NCBI RefSeq assembly: GCF_032062135.1
Contig: NC_092862.1
Span: 61,371,331 to 61,435,330 of the forward strand
Origin: Pyxicephalus adspersus
Lineage: Eukaryota; Chordata; Amphibia; Anura; Pyxicephalidae
DNA length: 64,000 nt
Direction: 5' to 3'
Position numbers and translations under genes: made by a program. Of the stretch, positions 36,264 to 48,880 are shown in pieces (the stretch's first letter is position 1; each line of letters starts with the position of its first letter). The notes beneath the pieces were generated by a model. It worked only from the letters and a program-made list of their open reading frames with translations. It searched no databases and was not told where the DNA came from.

Positions 36264-37651
36264 ATGTGTATATAAACCTATAAACATATTTTTATACACA
36301 TATAACATTATAACAAATATTAGGCAGGGTAGGATATATGACTCTTAACCTGGAGTTACAGGGCAATGCTTAGTAGCTTGGGTACATACAAAATCACTAA
36401 GAATGAATCAGTATTGATTATAACAATTTAATAATAAATATATGGAACAAATGGCTTCCTGTAGTTACATAATATGTTTTATCAGTTTATTGTGTTTGAT
36501 CTAAACTTTCCCATATTTAGCCGTACTTTTACAGATTTAAATATAATCCCAATATCCCATGGACACTGGCAGTGTTCAGCAGTTGAGCAGAGGACAACTT
36601 GTTCCTGTGCTTAATTTAGACATTTGTGCAATTTAGTTACCACAAATCCCTTGAGCTCTTGAGTTCTAGTATTAGAGTGTACCTATAGTAAACACTTTTA
36701 GGTCAGTTTTGGATAAAGAGGGATAGAGTTTAAACTTAGGCTGTGTAGTTTTAATTGACATTTATCATCATACCCTTCTCTCTTTGTGCTAGGGATTGTT
36801 GTCACTGGGTTAGAAAGTTATAGCAAATACAAAATGCTCCAGTTGCATAGGAAAGTCTTTTAAATGGGAAATCTTACTTGTTTCCAGGGAAAGAAAACTA
36901 AGGGATATAACACATGTGGCCATTAATTACTTAATTTTAGCTTTCTTTTTGTCATTAAAAATTTCAGCACAGGTAAAAGGTGAACTTGTTTTGTTCAGGT
37001 TTATGTACCACTTATGGTTGGTCAAATCTGATGATGATAAAAAGTCTGCCCACACTGAAACATTGTTTTATACTATGCTATTCTTTCACATTCAGTGTAC
37101 CAACAAAGGCATACTGTTGTAAGGTGTTAGGTAACTGCAAAAAAATGAGAGTGAAATACATAGATTTGGAATCTTCGAATAGTGTCTAACATTCCATACA
37201 TGCTTGTGAATCTTCTCTGTTCAGTGATGTGTTACTAATATAACAAGTGAACACTGTTCAACAGTAGATCATCACATTCAGCCTGGGTTGCTTGCTGTGG
37301 ATTACTTCTACATATTCATTGATTGATTGGCCATGTTGAGACTTATAGTTTTCATTAAGGGAAATAACCAGTCTGGTTTATAGTTCATAGGTGGTGTAAG
37401 CTCTGGGCAGATCTTATTCACTCCATGCCCTTCATGTGTCTGACGGACAAACCAACCTGTGGACTTACCTTGAAGTAGTTTTTCTAGTAAAAGACAGCCA
37501 AGTTCAGTGATATGAGTCTGTGAAAAAGTGCAGCAGCTGGATTCTGTAGTACCTTGTTAGCAATACTGTCCCAGAAACTATGGCTGTAAACAGGACATTA
37601 GGCCAGTGATATCACATACAGTTTTTGGAAGATAAAAAAAATAATAAAACA
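36264..37651. other. AT-rich intergenic sequence, no gene seen
   Basis: Two overlapping plus-strand frames at 36916-37189 are unremarkable; no repeat recognised. Confidence 0.45.
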
Positions 37652-37870
37652 ATGGTGAACTGCCCTGGGTTTTATTATGCATACACTGCTACACAATGCA
37701 CAGGAGCTATCATCAGTTTGGCCTGGGCAATCATAAATGTTGAAGATCCAAAACCCAGAGGATGACGGGTGAAGATGGCGGCACCCACAATGGAGTGAGG
37801 ACAGGTGAGTGTTAAAAATTACAAGAAGGCAGGTAAGTTTATTTTATTGCCGAAGGAACTTTGCCTATTC
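37652..37870. mobile_element. Kolobok/T2-like element, family D2, second copy
   Basis: CAATGCACAGGAGCTATCAT, GAAGATGGCGGCACCC, GACAGGTGAGTGTTAAAAA and GGCAGGTAAGTTTATTTTAT, CGAAGGAACTTTGCC. In reverse orientation these line up with the copy at 11904-12243 (TTCTGCAGTAAAATAACC, GATGATAGCT). Termini are only approximate. Confidence 0.6.
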
Positions 37871-38651
37871 CTGCTGCAATTGCTTAGCTCTGCTCTAAGC
37901 TAGCCAGCAAAGAGTGCCATTTGAAGTACAAACTTTCTGCATTAATCAAGGGCTAACACAGTACAAAACTTTACTAGTGATGTGTGGAAATTTATTGAAA
38001 CAATTATATGTTTAGTTTCTGTTTAGTCAAAGCACAGAGAGGGAAAATGTACTTTCTGGTATGATATGAGGTAATGAAACTGAATGGACATGTTTTGAAT
38101 GCTTTGAATTTGTTCATCTAGACATGGAAACCCCATTATCAAAAAGTAACTTTTTCGAATAAAGGGTTTTAGGTCTTGTGAAATTCCATGTGAGCTATGT
38201 TACACAGCATGTTTTGATGCAATAGGGCTTGGAAGAATTTGGTTTTTGACTACTGACTTTATTTATTTAAGAATTTAATAATACAGTGTACCAAAAAAAA
38301 GCCTTTTATTTCCCTTAAAGAAAAAATAAAAATCATTCAGGTAGCAAATTAGTCAGAAATATTTATGATGATATTTACTGATGTATATTTATGCTGCTAA
38401 AGGAAAAGTTTATTTTTATTGAAAAAAAAAAACAAACTACATTAATCATTACTTCAAGATTGGAAACACCCCAATCAAGACTATAAGGGGTTCACTGCAC
38501 TGCTGCTGTGCTGTTGAAAATGTTAGAGCTGCCAACAAAGGTTTCTTGTTTTGTTTTTAAAAAGGCTAATACCTTTTATTTTGCTTTGTTTGGAGTTCTA
38601 CTTAAACTTAATCTTTTACTTTAATTTTGTTTAATGTAATACCTTTAGTCT

Positions 38652-38845
38652 ATGTTCACAATGGCAGTGAGGTTGCAGTGTGTTTACTGCTTCCTCATAC
38701 CAGGGAACTGCTGCCTCTCAGGAGACATTACATGGTAGCGTCTCTCTGTGGCAGCTCCATAAGGAATGAATCAGGGTGGCATTGAGCGGTACCAGTACCA
38801 CTCAATGCTGTTAGCTGTCAAATGCCAGTGCACCAGTGCAAATGA
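38652..38845. mobile_element. Possible hAT-like MITE remnant
   Basis: TGTTCACAATGGCAGTGAGG, TTGCAGTGTGTTTACTGC at the left, and GCCAGTGCACCAGTGCAAATG at the right, with a GC-richer non-coding core (AGCGGTACCAGTACCACTC). Recognised from memory as a dispersed frog sequence; inverted termini are weak. Confidence 0.4.
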
Positions 38846-39886
38846 CCAAGTGGCTCTGAACCTGCCCTTATAGTTACACATACAATTATTTTTCCTGCAA
38901 TGTACATAAAATAAGCAAAGCACAGCTTTATTTAAAAAATGTAATGGCCACATTTTAAAGGTAATAAAGAGTACATAGCTACGAAAAACTTGAACTTCTG
39001 CTTGGCATTGTATTATAGTGTAGAAGTCAGTGTACCAATTACTTATAACAAGAAAAAAAAAACAACAAGGGATAATTGTAGAGTTACTCTAGGCAGGGAC
39101 CTGGGAAAGTTCTACACAGTTGTATGCCACTACAATAATAAAACATTGGAGTAAAACCACATTAACAAAAAGGTATGTTTGAGCCAAGTTGTACGCCAAA
39201 GATTACGTCACATGTTGTCATAGAAATAACTATAACAAAGATCGACTTTAAAGGTCATAGGTACCTTTCAGTTGGCATGACATTTCAACACAACTCTTAT
39301 TCTTCATTCAGCACCAGTGCCCTTTTACATAGACAGTGACTAAGTTTAGTTGTAAGGAAAAAATAATCAGCAGCCTGTAAATGAATAGTGGAATTGTTTC
39401 CAATGTGTTATGCAAAACCAGCTTAGCAAAGGCACCCTTCTTAAAGCACTAGTCCCCAGGAATGGTTTGTATGTAAAGCTTAAAAAAATAATTATTACCC
39501 TAATCTTCACAAGTTATTACTATTACTTCTAATTCTTATTTTATAAATTACTATATATGTTTTTAGAGAATCCTAAAAGAAACCTTTTTAAAGGAAATCT
39601 GTACTGAGGAACTGTAGAGGCTGCCATTACCAACCTTTTCTTCCAAAAATACCAACTCCAGTACCTGACCCAATGGCTTCAGAACAAAGATAGGAGATTA
39701 GACATCCCCATGACCTGCTGATCTGTATTCATATTTTGGATTAGTGTATTAGACAGTATTGAGGCTTAACCTAATTTTTGTAGGCATACAAACCTGGTAA
39801 CCTAACCTACCACCTGCTCTGCATTTCCTCCTGTCTGAGCATTAGGTTCCTACAAAATAGATTGTCTCCTTTGACTGTGACTGTAT
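38846..39886. other. AT-rich intergenic sequence, no gene seen
   Basis: Nothing recognised. Confidence 0.5.
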
Positions 39887-40216
39887 AGCTAAGTACACAC
39901 TTCCAATGCTTCTCGCCCGATATTCGGCTCAGGGCCGATATCGGACGAGAATCTGGCGTGTGTACAACGCCTATCATCCATCATCCGAACGACCCACCGT
40001 CCTAGCGGATTCACGGACGACGAAGGATGCTAATGCAAAGGAAGGGGGAGAGAGCACAGCGGGGTGCTGCTCTGTCGTTCTCCCGCTCCCCTCTGCATAT
40101 AGCAGAACGGTGCTGTATCGACAGCACTCGTACATGCATCGTGTAGTGCTTAGTCGTTGGAAAGGATCGCAAAAGATCCTTTCCAGTGACTATAATTGCA
40201 CGTGTGTATGCAGCTT
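39887..40216. mobile_element. CpG-rich MITE with TACACAC termini (family C)
   Basis: The ends AGCTAAGTACACACTTCCAA and TTGCACGTGTGTATGCAGCT are inverted repeats. The interior GATATCGGACGAGAATC, CACGGACGACGAAGG, GGTGCTGTATCGACAGCAC and GTACATGCATCGTG aligns, inverted, with 11510-11700 and 18740-18990. The open frame 39906-40256 (116 codons, the longest in the window) runs through it and is not a gene. Confidence 0.78.
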
Positions 40217-43200
40217 ATGTCTCTTTGTCTCCCCACCCCAGTGGTGTGATCGGTGATTATAAAGGTTTCTTTCCTATTGGATTATTCCCAAGTGGGATAA
40301 TTTCAAATCAAATTTATTATTTTAGGTATTTTTCTCCCTCAGTTATCTTGGAATGTACTAACAAACTATCACACCATGCTGTTGGCAGATTCCTAGTAGT
40401 GCCTTAACACAATATTCTGTAGTCACAGAAGTATCAACCTGAGCAAAGCATTTTAGAAGGATAAGGAAGAGGCAAGACAAAGCATGGAAAAGTATGGCTA
40501 ATTTAAATATAGGACATGGCTTTTTATGGCCTTAGGAGATTGTGCGTTTATTTTGGTTGTGATTTAATATTTTTATCGATATAGCTATTTCCTACCAAAT
40601 TAAAAATCAAAAAATGCTTAGCTTCACTATGCTGTGCTTTAGTATATCCAGGTCCCTATTATATCCCATACCTCCATTCCACATGCACACAAAAAAAATG
40701 TCAGGACATTTGGTCCGACTAATGATGGAATGTCAGTATATCACTACTGCCAGAAAGCCTGGTGAGCTGACCTTTGGAGAGATTTATTTATTCCCACTGG
40801 CCTTTTAGTGCTGTGTCTCCCTTGTACTAAAGCATCAACGCTGGCACTTCTAAGTCAAATCAAATTTATTACTTTATTAAGCATTTTATTATCATATAAA
40901 CCATGATGTGTTTTGGCCTATCCAGGTCTACATCATATCCATCACTAAAGCCTGGCCATAACATGTCAGCAAGGATGATATTTTTATATGTATTATAATA
41001 ATACAATGTACTCCAAATAAATAGGGACATCCCGGATGATTCAATTCGGTATCATGTTTCTTATAGATATATGGGCCTGCAACACCTGCTGAATGGTTTT
41101 AGTATGAGCTGAGAGCTATCCTTTCCTGGTTCAATGTGCTGCTCCTGTGTGGGATCCCAGGCCTTTCAGCACCATGAGGTTTACCAGAAATGTCTGCTGT
41201 AGCAATGTTCTAAAGGTTGCGAAGTAGCCAGGTGCAGACATACCTGAGACCAATGACAGAATTTTAAGGGGGTAAACAGGAATTATGGGTATGATTAAAA
41301 AGGAGGACAATTGTGCAGTAAGAACAGAACAAAGGAACAAAGAGAATGACTACAGGAGAGAAAAGGGCTCCCCCACTTAATATCACGGTCACACTTTCTC
41401 AATGGCACACCCACATCTTACAGTGCCAAGGAACCTGACTCCCACCCCCCTCACCACCCATTCATATAGAGTAGAGTTCCCCTTTACAAGAAAACATTGC
41501 TATGTGTTGTGTTCCTGATTTTTCAGAATGTATTGGGACATTGTGTGGGACATAAAGAATGGTTTTTATCCCTATTGGTATATAAAATGCACTGAAAGAA
41601 TACCTGCACAGACCTAAACATTAGCTACACCACTGATTTCTGTCTGGGACAGCCTGAACAATATGTCCTACATTTCAGTTAATAATAATAATTCTGAAGA
41701 TTTATATAGAACATTATAAATGATATGAATAACATTTTTATTGAAGGCAGTGTTTGATCAGGCAGACAGTAGGTTGCCCAAGCTTGATCTAGGTTACGCG
41801 GTCTGTGTTCAGTCAATGAACTAGATCTGTCATGCTTTGCTGCTTGCTGTAGCATGACTCCTCAGTTACTTGTCGACGTGTAAGCACTCACAAAGTACAG
41901 CTGGAAAGTATGGCAAATCAATTGGGCCTGAAGGACTGCATTCCAAACTAAACAAAGCTAACAATGCATCGCTGTGGGCTATAAATATATACTTTCCAAT
42001 AGTGATGTAAAGTCAATAGAATTATATGATAAAAATGATAAGCTAAATTTTTTGACAGCCTATAAAGCACTCTGTCATCACCATCCTGACTACATCCTCA
42101 TTATTATACCTTAGGGCTTCATTCCTACACCTGTCATACATGCTACCTTATCCAACAAATTATTTCTGACTTGTCTCTCGCCTTCTTCCCAATGACTTTC
42201 TGCTAACATTTATAGTTTTGAACATACTTTGGTTACACATTTTTATATATACAAAATTAAGAACTTTGAATTTATATACCTATATAACTACATTACAATT
42301 GAGTTTTACACAGGGGAACCTTTAAAAAGTATAGAATAAATCAACACCATATATGTCTTATTTATGAACACTATAGTTATAAAACAATGATCAGTACCAG
42401 TATGTCATTTAATTGTAGATATGTTGTTTTGTATTACTGACAGCTAAAAGCCATTTGTTAAAAATGCATAAATTAAATACCATTCACTGCAGATGTAAAT
42501 GGATAAATAAAAAATGTTTTAGGAAAACAATTTGCAACTTCTGTATATCTGAATGTAATCTGTGACTCATGGGGAACCATGCAAAATTTTAGTTCTGATC
42601 TTTGGGATTCATGAATTGAAGGACTGTCGGATGGACATACTGGCACACAAATGTGTTGAGGAATCATCAAATTTTATCTGGCTTATGTATATGTATAGAG
42701 AGGAGAAGACAACTCCTGTAGTGTAGCATTTAAAATACAACAAACTATGAGATTCTTTAAAGCAAAAATGATAGTATAACTTACATCTTGTAGTGTTGCA
42801 GACCACCATAAGTATAATATTTGCATATCACTGCTTAGTACAGCATTAGTGGCGAGTACTGTGTTCGCTAGTCCATATCCACGTCTGCCAGTCTGTAATT
42901 GGTGGCAATGGTGGTACAACTACATTTTGAAAAGATGAAGGAGCACAGACATCTGTATTACTTTTACAGAATATGTGATTCTCCAGTTTTCCTGTACACA
43001 AAAGTTTCAGCTACTTTATTCATGATGCCTAAATATTCAATGTAAAGCCAACAGCTTTACATTGTCACATGTTTTATATTTTCATTCCTACATAATATTG
43101 TTAAATGTATAACTTGACAAACTGTTAAACAAAATATATATTTTTTACTGCAGCTTTTCAGCATGTTACATTTATATTGTGTGCTTTTTACTTCTTTTTG

Positions 43201-44092
43201 AATAAGTTTCATATCCTTCTATCCTACTTTAAACTTGGCCAGAAACAGCAAGGCAAGACAGCACAGCTCAGTGAGATTACAGTTTGAATAAAAATATGAT
43301 AATACATGTTTTAATCAAATTGTTGTGCTGAGTGGTACCTATGATAATTATATGTTTGTTGTAAAATTACATCTCACCAAAAAGAAAAATCATGAAGACA
43401 ATATTGTGAGATTTGATATATTACACTTAAGCTCCAGTAACTGTCATTTCACATAAGGTATTGCTTCAATTCATACAGAATGTTAAAATGGGTTTGCAGG
43501 TGAAACATGAGCATATGACACACATATACATGTCACTGGAAAATCCCATGTAATTATACAATGAGGAGAAATGTGTGTGGGAAGGTCTAGACAAGCAGTG
43601 CATGAAAAGCCTTGTCTTTCAGAAATGTCTCACTGGTGTAAGAAAAGACTGCACAGACTTGAAAACTTATTTTCCCTGCTTCTGAAAATCAATATACATG
43701 CAGGATGTTTACCCAAATTTTCAAAGCACCGTCTGTAGACTACAACAACATAATAAACCATTATAGTTAAATGATTTTTTATGGTACTAATAAACCTGTA
43801 GTCCCCAGAACCCTGTACAAAATTTGAATCTTTTATTCTGTTCCTAGCCTTTTTCAGCTCATTTTACAGAATGTTATGTTGTGGCCCAAACAAATACAGG
43901 TTCCATACAGCTGATTCATTTATTTAGTAATTGTTTAAATGGTGCGAGAAGTACTGATAATGGAAAATATGAAAATAGGAAGTCACTCAAAACTGCAATT
44001 TAGATGGATGGCATAACCTCCAAAGTATCCAATTATTTAAAACAACAAAAGAATAATAATAAAGGGACATTTTAAAACAGCTTGAAAATAAA
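40217..44092. other. AT-rich intergenic sequence, no gene seen
   Basis: GTAGAGTTCCCCTTTAC at 41470-41486 may be a lone terminus of a TTAA-type element. Short open frames (40614-40808, 41131-41340, 42473-42919) show no domains. Confidence 0.45.
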
Positions 44093-44096
44093 TTAA

Positions 44097-44539
44097 AGCG
44101 TACCTAAACGCAACATTTTTACTTTACGTAGAAGAGTAGAGAACCCTTCTATGTAAAGTAAAAATGTTATTGTTGTGGGGTGCAGAACATACAAGGGTGC
44201 AGCACTACCTCTTTAAGTCTTGATTTGCCGCGGTGATCAAGACTTAATGGGAGCACAGAACCTGAACCACAGAAGCAGGCTCTGACTGCTCCATCTGTGC
44301 ATGACGTGATCTTGGGCAAGCGCAGAAGGGGCATTTTCACTGTGGCTACGTCACCCGATCTCACAGATGCGCAGTGCAAAAGCAGGTGACGAAGAAAAAA
44401 GACTGAAGAACATGAATTGTAAGCTCTTTGGTGGCAGTGTCCTCTCCTCCTGTATCATAGTCTGTATTAGTCTGGCATTTTCAATCCCTATTTAATGTAC
44501 AGCGCTGCATAATATGTTGGCGCTATATAAATCCTGTTT

Positions 44540-44582
<43 letters not shown>

Positions 44583-44730
44583 TGAAGGAGAATACAGAGG
44601 ATGTCGGTGGCAGGATGAATAGGAATTCCAGGACGACACGGGACCGGATCGTGGGAAGGACCAGCGCCATCGAGGGACCTGCAGGATTAAAGGTTAGTGT
44701 CATTTTTTTTGCTTTTAGTTTAGTTCTGCT
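44097..44730. mobile_element. TTAA-flanked Kolobok/T2-like MITE (family D1) carrying a nested L2 tail
   Basis: TTAA at 44093-44096 precedes AGCGTACCTAAACGCAAC, and GTTTAGTTCTGCT precedes TTAA at 44731-44734, so the ends AGCRNACCTAAAC are inverted with an intact TTAA duplication. Near the left, 44112-44134 and 44146-44168 form a 23-bp inverted repeat with one mismatch. The core shares GCTACGTCACCCGATCTC and TGACGAAG with 53482-53972. An unrelated L2 tail sits inside (44417-44578). No transposase. Confidence 0.78.
44417..44578 (+). mobile_element. 5'-truncated L2-like insertion with 8-bp target duplication
   Basis: TTGTAAGCTCTTTGGTGGCA, CCTGTATCATAGTCTGTATT, CAGCGCTGCATAATATGTTG, GCGCTATATAAATCC, then (AAT)n. 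AACATGAA stands on both sides (44409-44416 and 44579-44586), as expected after target-primed reverse transcription of a truncated LINE transcript. The host is the family D1 MITE, which is therefore older. The (AAT)n makes the right breakpoint uncertain by a few bases. Confidence 0.8.
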
Positions 44731-45087
44731 TTAACTAAACAGATGTTCCTAAAATACATAACCTTCATTTAGGTAGGTGGACAATGGTATAAAAGAACAA
44801 ATAGAGTAGAAATGCCTCAAGATATGAATAATATTGTATAATAATTTACACAATTCACATATTTTCATATAAAAAGTGTCAGATCAATATCAGTAGGTAT
44901 GTTACCTCTGTGTGTATTTACAGTAAGAAACCATAAAAATATTAAATGGATCAGTGGATCCATCCTATCCTTGTGTTGACATGATCCTAGTGCCTCTCCA
45001 CTTCACTGTATTCAGATTAGGATCAGTTAGTCCAGGTCAGTTAGTTTTGCTTTGGATGAGCATGGACATTCCTCCATCTTCAGACGT

Positions 45088-45310
45088 TAGGCCTAATTTA
45101 ATATAGCTCTCCAAGGCTAGAGAGGATACACTTTCATCAGTGCAACTGGGTGATCCAGCAACCTTGAATGGATTTCTTGAAAACGTATGCTATTTGTTAG
45201 CAAATGTTTTGGATCCTGAACCAGATCTTTTCCTGGTTTGCTGGATCACCCAGCTTCACTGATGAAAATGTATCCTCTCCAGTCTTGGAGAGTTTTAATA
45301 AATTAGGCCC
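45088..45310. mobile_element. Family A palindromic MITE, near full length
   Basis: TAGGCCTAATTTAATATAGC, then ACTGGGTGATCCAGCAACC and, inverted, GGTTTGCTGGATCACCCAG and GTTTTAATAAATTAGGCCC. The open frame 45204-45449 starts inside it and is not coding. Confidence 0.85.
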
Positions 45311-46598
45311 TTTGACTTTTGTCATTCCTCAATTCTACTCCTGGCCTAATTTATCCGTACTGATCTGTTTATTATTCCTCCTGGAGAATGGGAAATGCAT
45401 AGAGGGAACATACCTAGCAATATTAAAATCAAACCTGTTCTTGATATAAAAATGTATGAACCCTATGGACTATATTACAAGAATAATCATACGGTATCTT
45501 GAGGTGATTCTACTCTGTTTGTTTTTGTCCACCCACATAAATGTAGGCCATATATTATAAAAATGTATGCAATACCTATGTATTGTTATTCTTTGTAACA
45601 TACATATTTGTTTAATTCATTTCTTTTCAGTCTGTTTTAAAATCTGCCATTAATTTTTATTTGTTGTTTTGTATTTTATATAATATTTAGTTACTGATAA
45701 CATTTTCTTTATTTGTTAAAGAATGTTTGATTTTTCAGTCATTGCTGGATAGGTACCTGCATGAGTCTGATATTGCTAGCAATACTGAAAAAGTTGCTAC
45801 TTGCCAGGCATGCAGTTGGATATCAGGCAGTGGCCAGGCAGTTGGATATTGAGGACCATTAACTGGAGTTTGTTCTTTGTTAGTTAATGTGACAAAGGCC
45901 TATTTTAAAACTTTACCTATAGCACAATATGAGTACATTTTTATATTTGGTTAAATGATAGCATTTTTCTTGAGTAGTGATGGAAAGATGTTCAGCTTGG
46001 ACTTATTATTCTATTCAAAAATTAGAAAAAAAAGTTAGGGATAGATGTACATTATAACATTTCACTACATTTTAATCCACCATTACATTGTATACAGGCT
46101 GTTTGGGCTGTGTGCATGGTTCCTTGCTGTTGGCTCTGAATCGCCCTCTTTCCCTGAGGAATTGTTGGCCTAGATAAGCATGTTTTTAATGTTTTTCCTG
46201 AGATGATTCCTCCAGAGATAATGTGCTCCTGAAGAAGCAGATTTAATTCTGTGAAACGCGTCTGGCCTACAGGTTTCTAACAGATGGGTCATGCTGAACA
46301 TGTTTAATATATTTTAGGATGGGGGTTACGTACTGTGTATAACAACAGTGTTTTATGGACATAACTATGTTGATATTTAATGTGAAATTAATTTGTGAAT
46401 ATATTTTGTTTTCCAAAGTGAATTATATTTATTATGGTATTTGTTTAAAATGTTGTTATGCCTAAAAAGCCCCTTTACTTTGTTTGGTGTTTTTTGGTAT
46501 AATAACATTCTCTGCATTTTAAAGCAGACATTGTTAAGCTGAGTTTCTGCCATTCCGACAAAATATTGTTTCTATCAGCCTCTTTTTTTTACATCCCA
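45311..46598. other. AT-rich intergenic sequence; GAAGC motif copy at 46229-46261
   Basis: CCTGAAGAAGCAGATTTAAT followed by TCTGTGAAACGCGTCTGG (46231-46265) is the second copy of the bipartite motif seen at 9959 and 55862. Otherwise nothing recognised. Confidence 0.5.
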
Positions 46599-46602
46599 TT
46601 AA

Positions 46603-47118
46603 CCTCCCAACCGCTAACCCCTTACTTTTCCGTGTAAAAAATATTTGCAACTATCGATAACCCCGTACTTTTCCGACTATATTAAAATCTCACTTACCTG
46701 GTCCCGCTGTGCTCATCCAGCGTCGGGTCCGTGTTCCAGCGTCGGGTCCGTGTTCCAGCGTCGTCCTCCAGAGTCGATCTCCCTCTCCAGCGTCGGGTGC
46801 CGTCTCCTATACCAGGTAAGACCAGGGACCAGGTAAGAAGCCGGCCGCCATCTTACCGGTCCCGCTGATCGTCCCACGTCGTTCTCCGTCCAGCGTCGGG
46901 TGCTTCTAACACAAGAAGCCGGCCGGCGGAGAAAAAAAAAGCCGACACACGGCTTCTTGTGCGTGCGTGATGACGTCGGCGCGTGTGTGGGAAATTCAAA
47001 TTCAAACTCATTCATTCATTTTGTATTGGATTGAATACAAACTCCTGTATCCAATCCAATACAAAATAATTAACGCTTTTGGTACAGAAATCTAGACATC
47101 AGTGTAACGCTCAGGTGG
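46603..47118. mobile_element. piggyBac-like non-autonomous element with intact TTAA flanks
   Basis: TTAA at 46599-46602 precedes CCTCCCAACCGCTAA, and GTAACGCTCAGGTGG precedes TTAA at 47119-47122. The ends are thus CCNCC...RCG inverted repeats with TTAA duplication, the hallmark of piggyBac. The 516-bp interior is CpG-rich, with near-tandem units of about 20 bp (CCAGCGTCGGGTCCGTGTT twice at 46718-46757, further partial copies to 46800) and a palindrome ATTTTGTATTGGATTG / CAATCCAATACAAAAT at 47019-47068. No transposase; the open frames (46645-46836, 46713-47015) are repeat-derived. Confidence 0.78.
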
Positions 47119-47122
47119 TTAA

Positions 47123-48309
47123 AAATACATATTAATAAAATATGTACATACATTTTATGTTTCATAATACCATGAACACATTATATACAGTAAATCCTGA
47201 TTTATAAAAAAAATAGGCTAAAAATTTGCTTTGTCATGCACTGCTAGGATTTATTAATAGATTTATTTTTAAGGACATAAAACTGACTAATTAGTGATAT
47301 TCAATTACAGACCTATTTCCTGAGCATTCCAAAGGAACCTCATGATAATTATAGATCTAATGAAGTCCACATAATGTAATAAAATGACATGTTTATATAA
47401 TAAAGACACATTCAAATTAGGTCACTGAATATGATACAAATTTTGATGTGCAGATATATTACAACATATAATATATATATGCTACATACCTGTCATAAGC
47501 AAATTCTTAGCATGGCTTTTGTATTGCTGAGTATATTTATGAAAATAATACTATATGCACCCCTGAAGATAAATAATCAAATAAAAAATCAGTATGAGTA
47601 TGTTCTAAGTCTGTGAAATGAAGAAAACTGTTGAATAGGAGTAAATGTATTATATTCAATTAAAAGTAAAATAAAATAATGATGCTCAAGTACCATGTAA
47701 GAAAGTCCAGCAGCCATCAGACACAGACAGGACTGTCCACAATTTTGGCTGACATTTTGTCTACATACACAGGGCTTTGTCTGTGGGTATAACAAATTAA
47801 TTTAATCAAAGGTTGGTTTTTCGGATACTAGGCTTTAAAGATCAGTGCTAAATATTAAAGTTGTGTATATATTATTATTATCATTGAAAACAATTTTTCA
47901 TGATCGCTTTTAAAAGACTGAAAGAACAAGTAAGCGGTGCACCTTGTTATTTCATAATTCTTCATGTAACCTTCCATTCATGTTTCATTTTTTATTGAGA
48001 TGTCATCACCCCAATACCTAATTTACTGTAAGCTTCTAAAATATTAGTGGGGGCGCAGTCCTCCTGTGGTCAGTTGGCATAGGTATACCTATTCTTGAGT
48101 GCTTCACCTGCAGAACTACTGCTTCAATGCCCAGTATGCCCAATGTATGCCCAATGTCCTTTTCCAGGTTGAAAAACATCAGAAATAATACCAATGGTAC
48201 GTCACATAACTGAAAAGAAGAGCTTAGAAAAAAGGTATCTATACATGTCAAAAAAAGTAATAACTAAAAATGGTAGCTGGGGTAACCTTAAAGTATATTG
48301 TTAGCCAGA
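47123..48309. other. AT-rich intergenic sequence, no gene seen
   Basis: No domain in the short minus-strand frames at 47589-47795 and 48036-48251. No repeat recognised. Confidence 0.45.
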
Positions 48310-48880
48310 ACTTTTTCTTTTGTTTGTGGATAAAAGGTGAATGGGTTTGAACGCCTGGCTGGAGGCTGAACATTGTCTTGTACCAGGAGGATCTCCAGCC
48401 CAACACAATAGTATAAGGTCTGACAATGGGTCTGAAGACCAATTCTGGTACCTTACAGTAGTCAGGGTACCATTAGCTAGCATATGGATAGGTCTGTAAG
48501 GTTGTCCAAGGATATACCCTCCCAGACAATTATTGACCTGCTTCCAAATCAGTCACAATGACATGATGACTTTGGCTAGAAAAATACACACTCCATCTAT
48601 ACTTCCTTAGACAAAGACAGATATTAGTCCTGCTGCTGGGTTGTTGCCTTTTTTCTATGACCCTGTCCAGTTCATGTCGTGGTATCCTCTCCATGCTTTT
48701 GAGACATAGCAAACCTTCCTGGAATGCCACATATGGGTGTGTCATCCTGAAGAATCTGGACTACCTGTGCAACTTTACTGGGTTGCAGTTACTGTGCATT
48801 ACCAGTAGTGACAATGGAACTAGCAAAATACAAGACAAATAAAAATCATTCAGGAAGTATAATGGAGAAGGAAATGGTCT
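48310..48880 (-). pseudogene. Tc1/mariner transposase pseudogene
   Basis: On the minus strand, fragments in three frames follow the order of a Tc1-type DDE transposase: YRWSVYFSSQSHH (~48600-48560, the place of the first catalytic Asp in FSDESRF), IIVWEGISLDNLTDL (the WGGIS region, ~48540-48480), MLANGTLTTVRYQ (from 48483), FRPIVRPYT (~48435), then ILLVQDNVQPPARR (~48395-48350), which keeps the second Asp in VQDN. The third catalytic acidic residue lies beyond the break near 48310 and is missing. The helix-turn-helix half is represented only by diverged DNA (48640-48880). Stops and frameshifts make it dead. I recognise it from the conserved frog/fish Tc1 sequence. Confidence 0.8.

Noticed and set aside
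39906..40256. 116-codon open frame, the longest in the window
   Set aside because: It lies almost wholly in a CpG-rich family C MITE; CpG-rich palindromic repeats have few stops in several frames, and no protein domain is recognisable.
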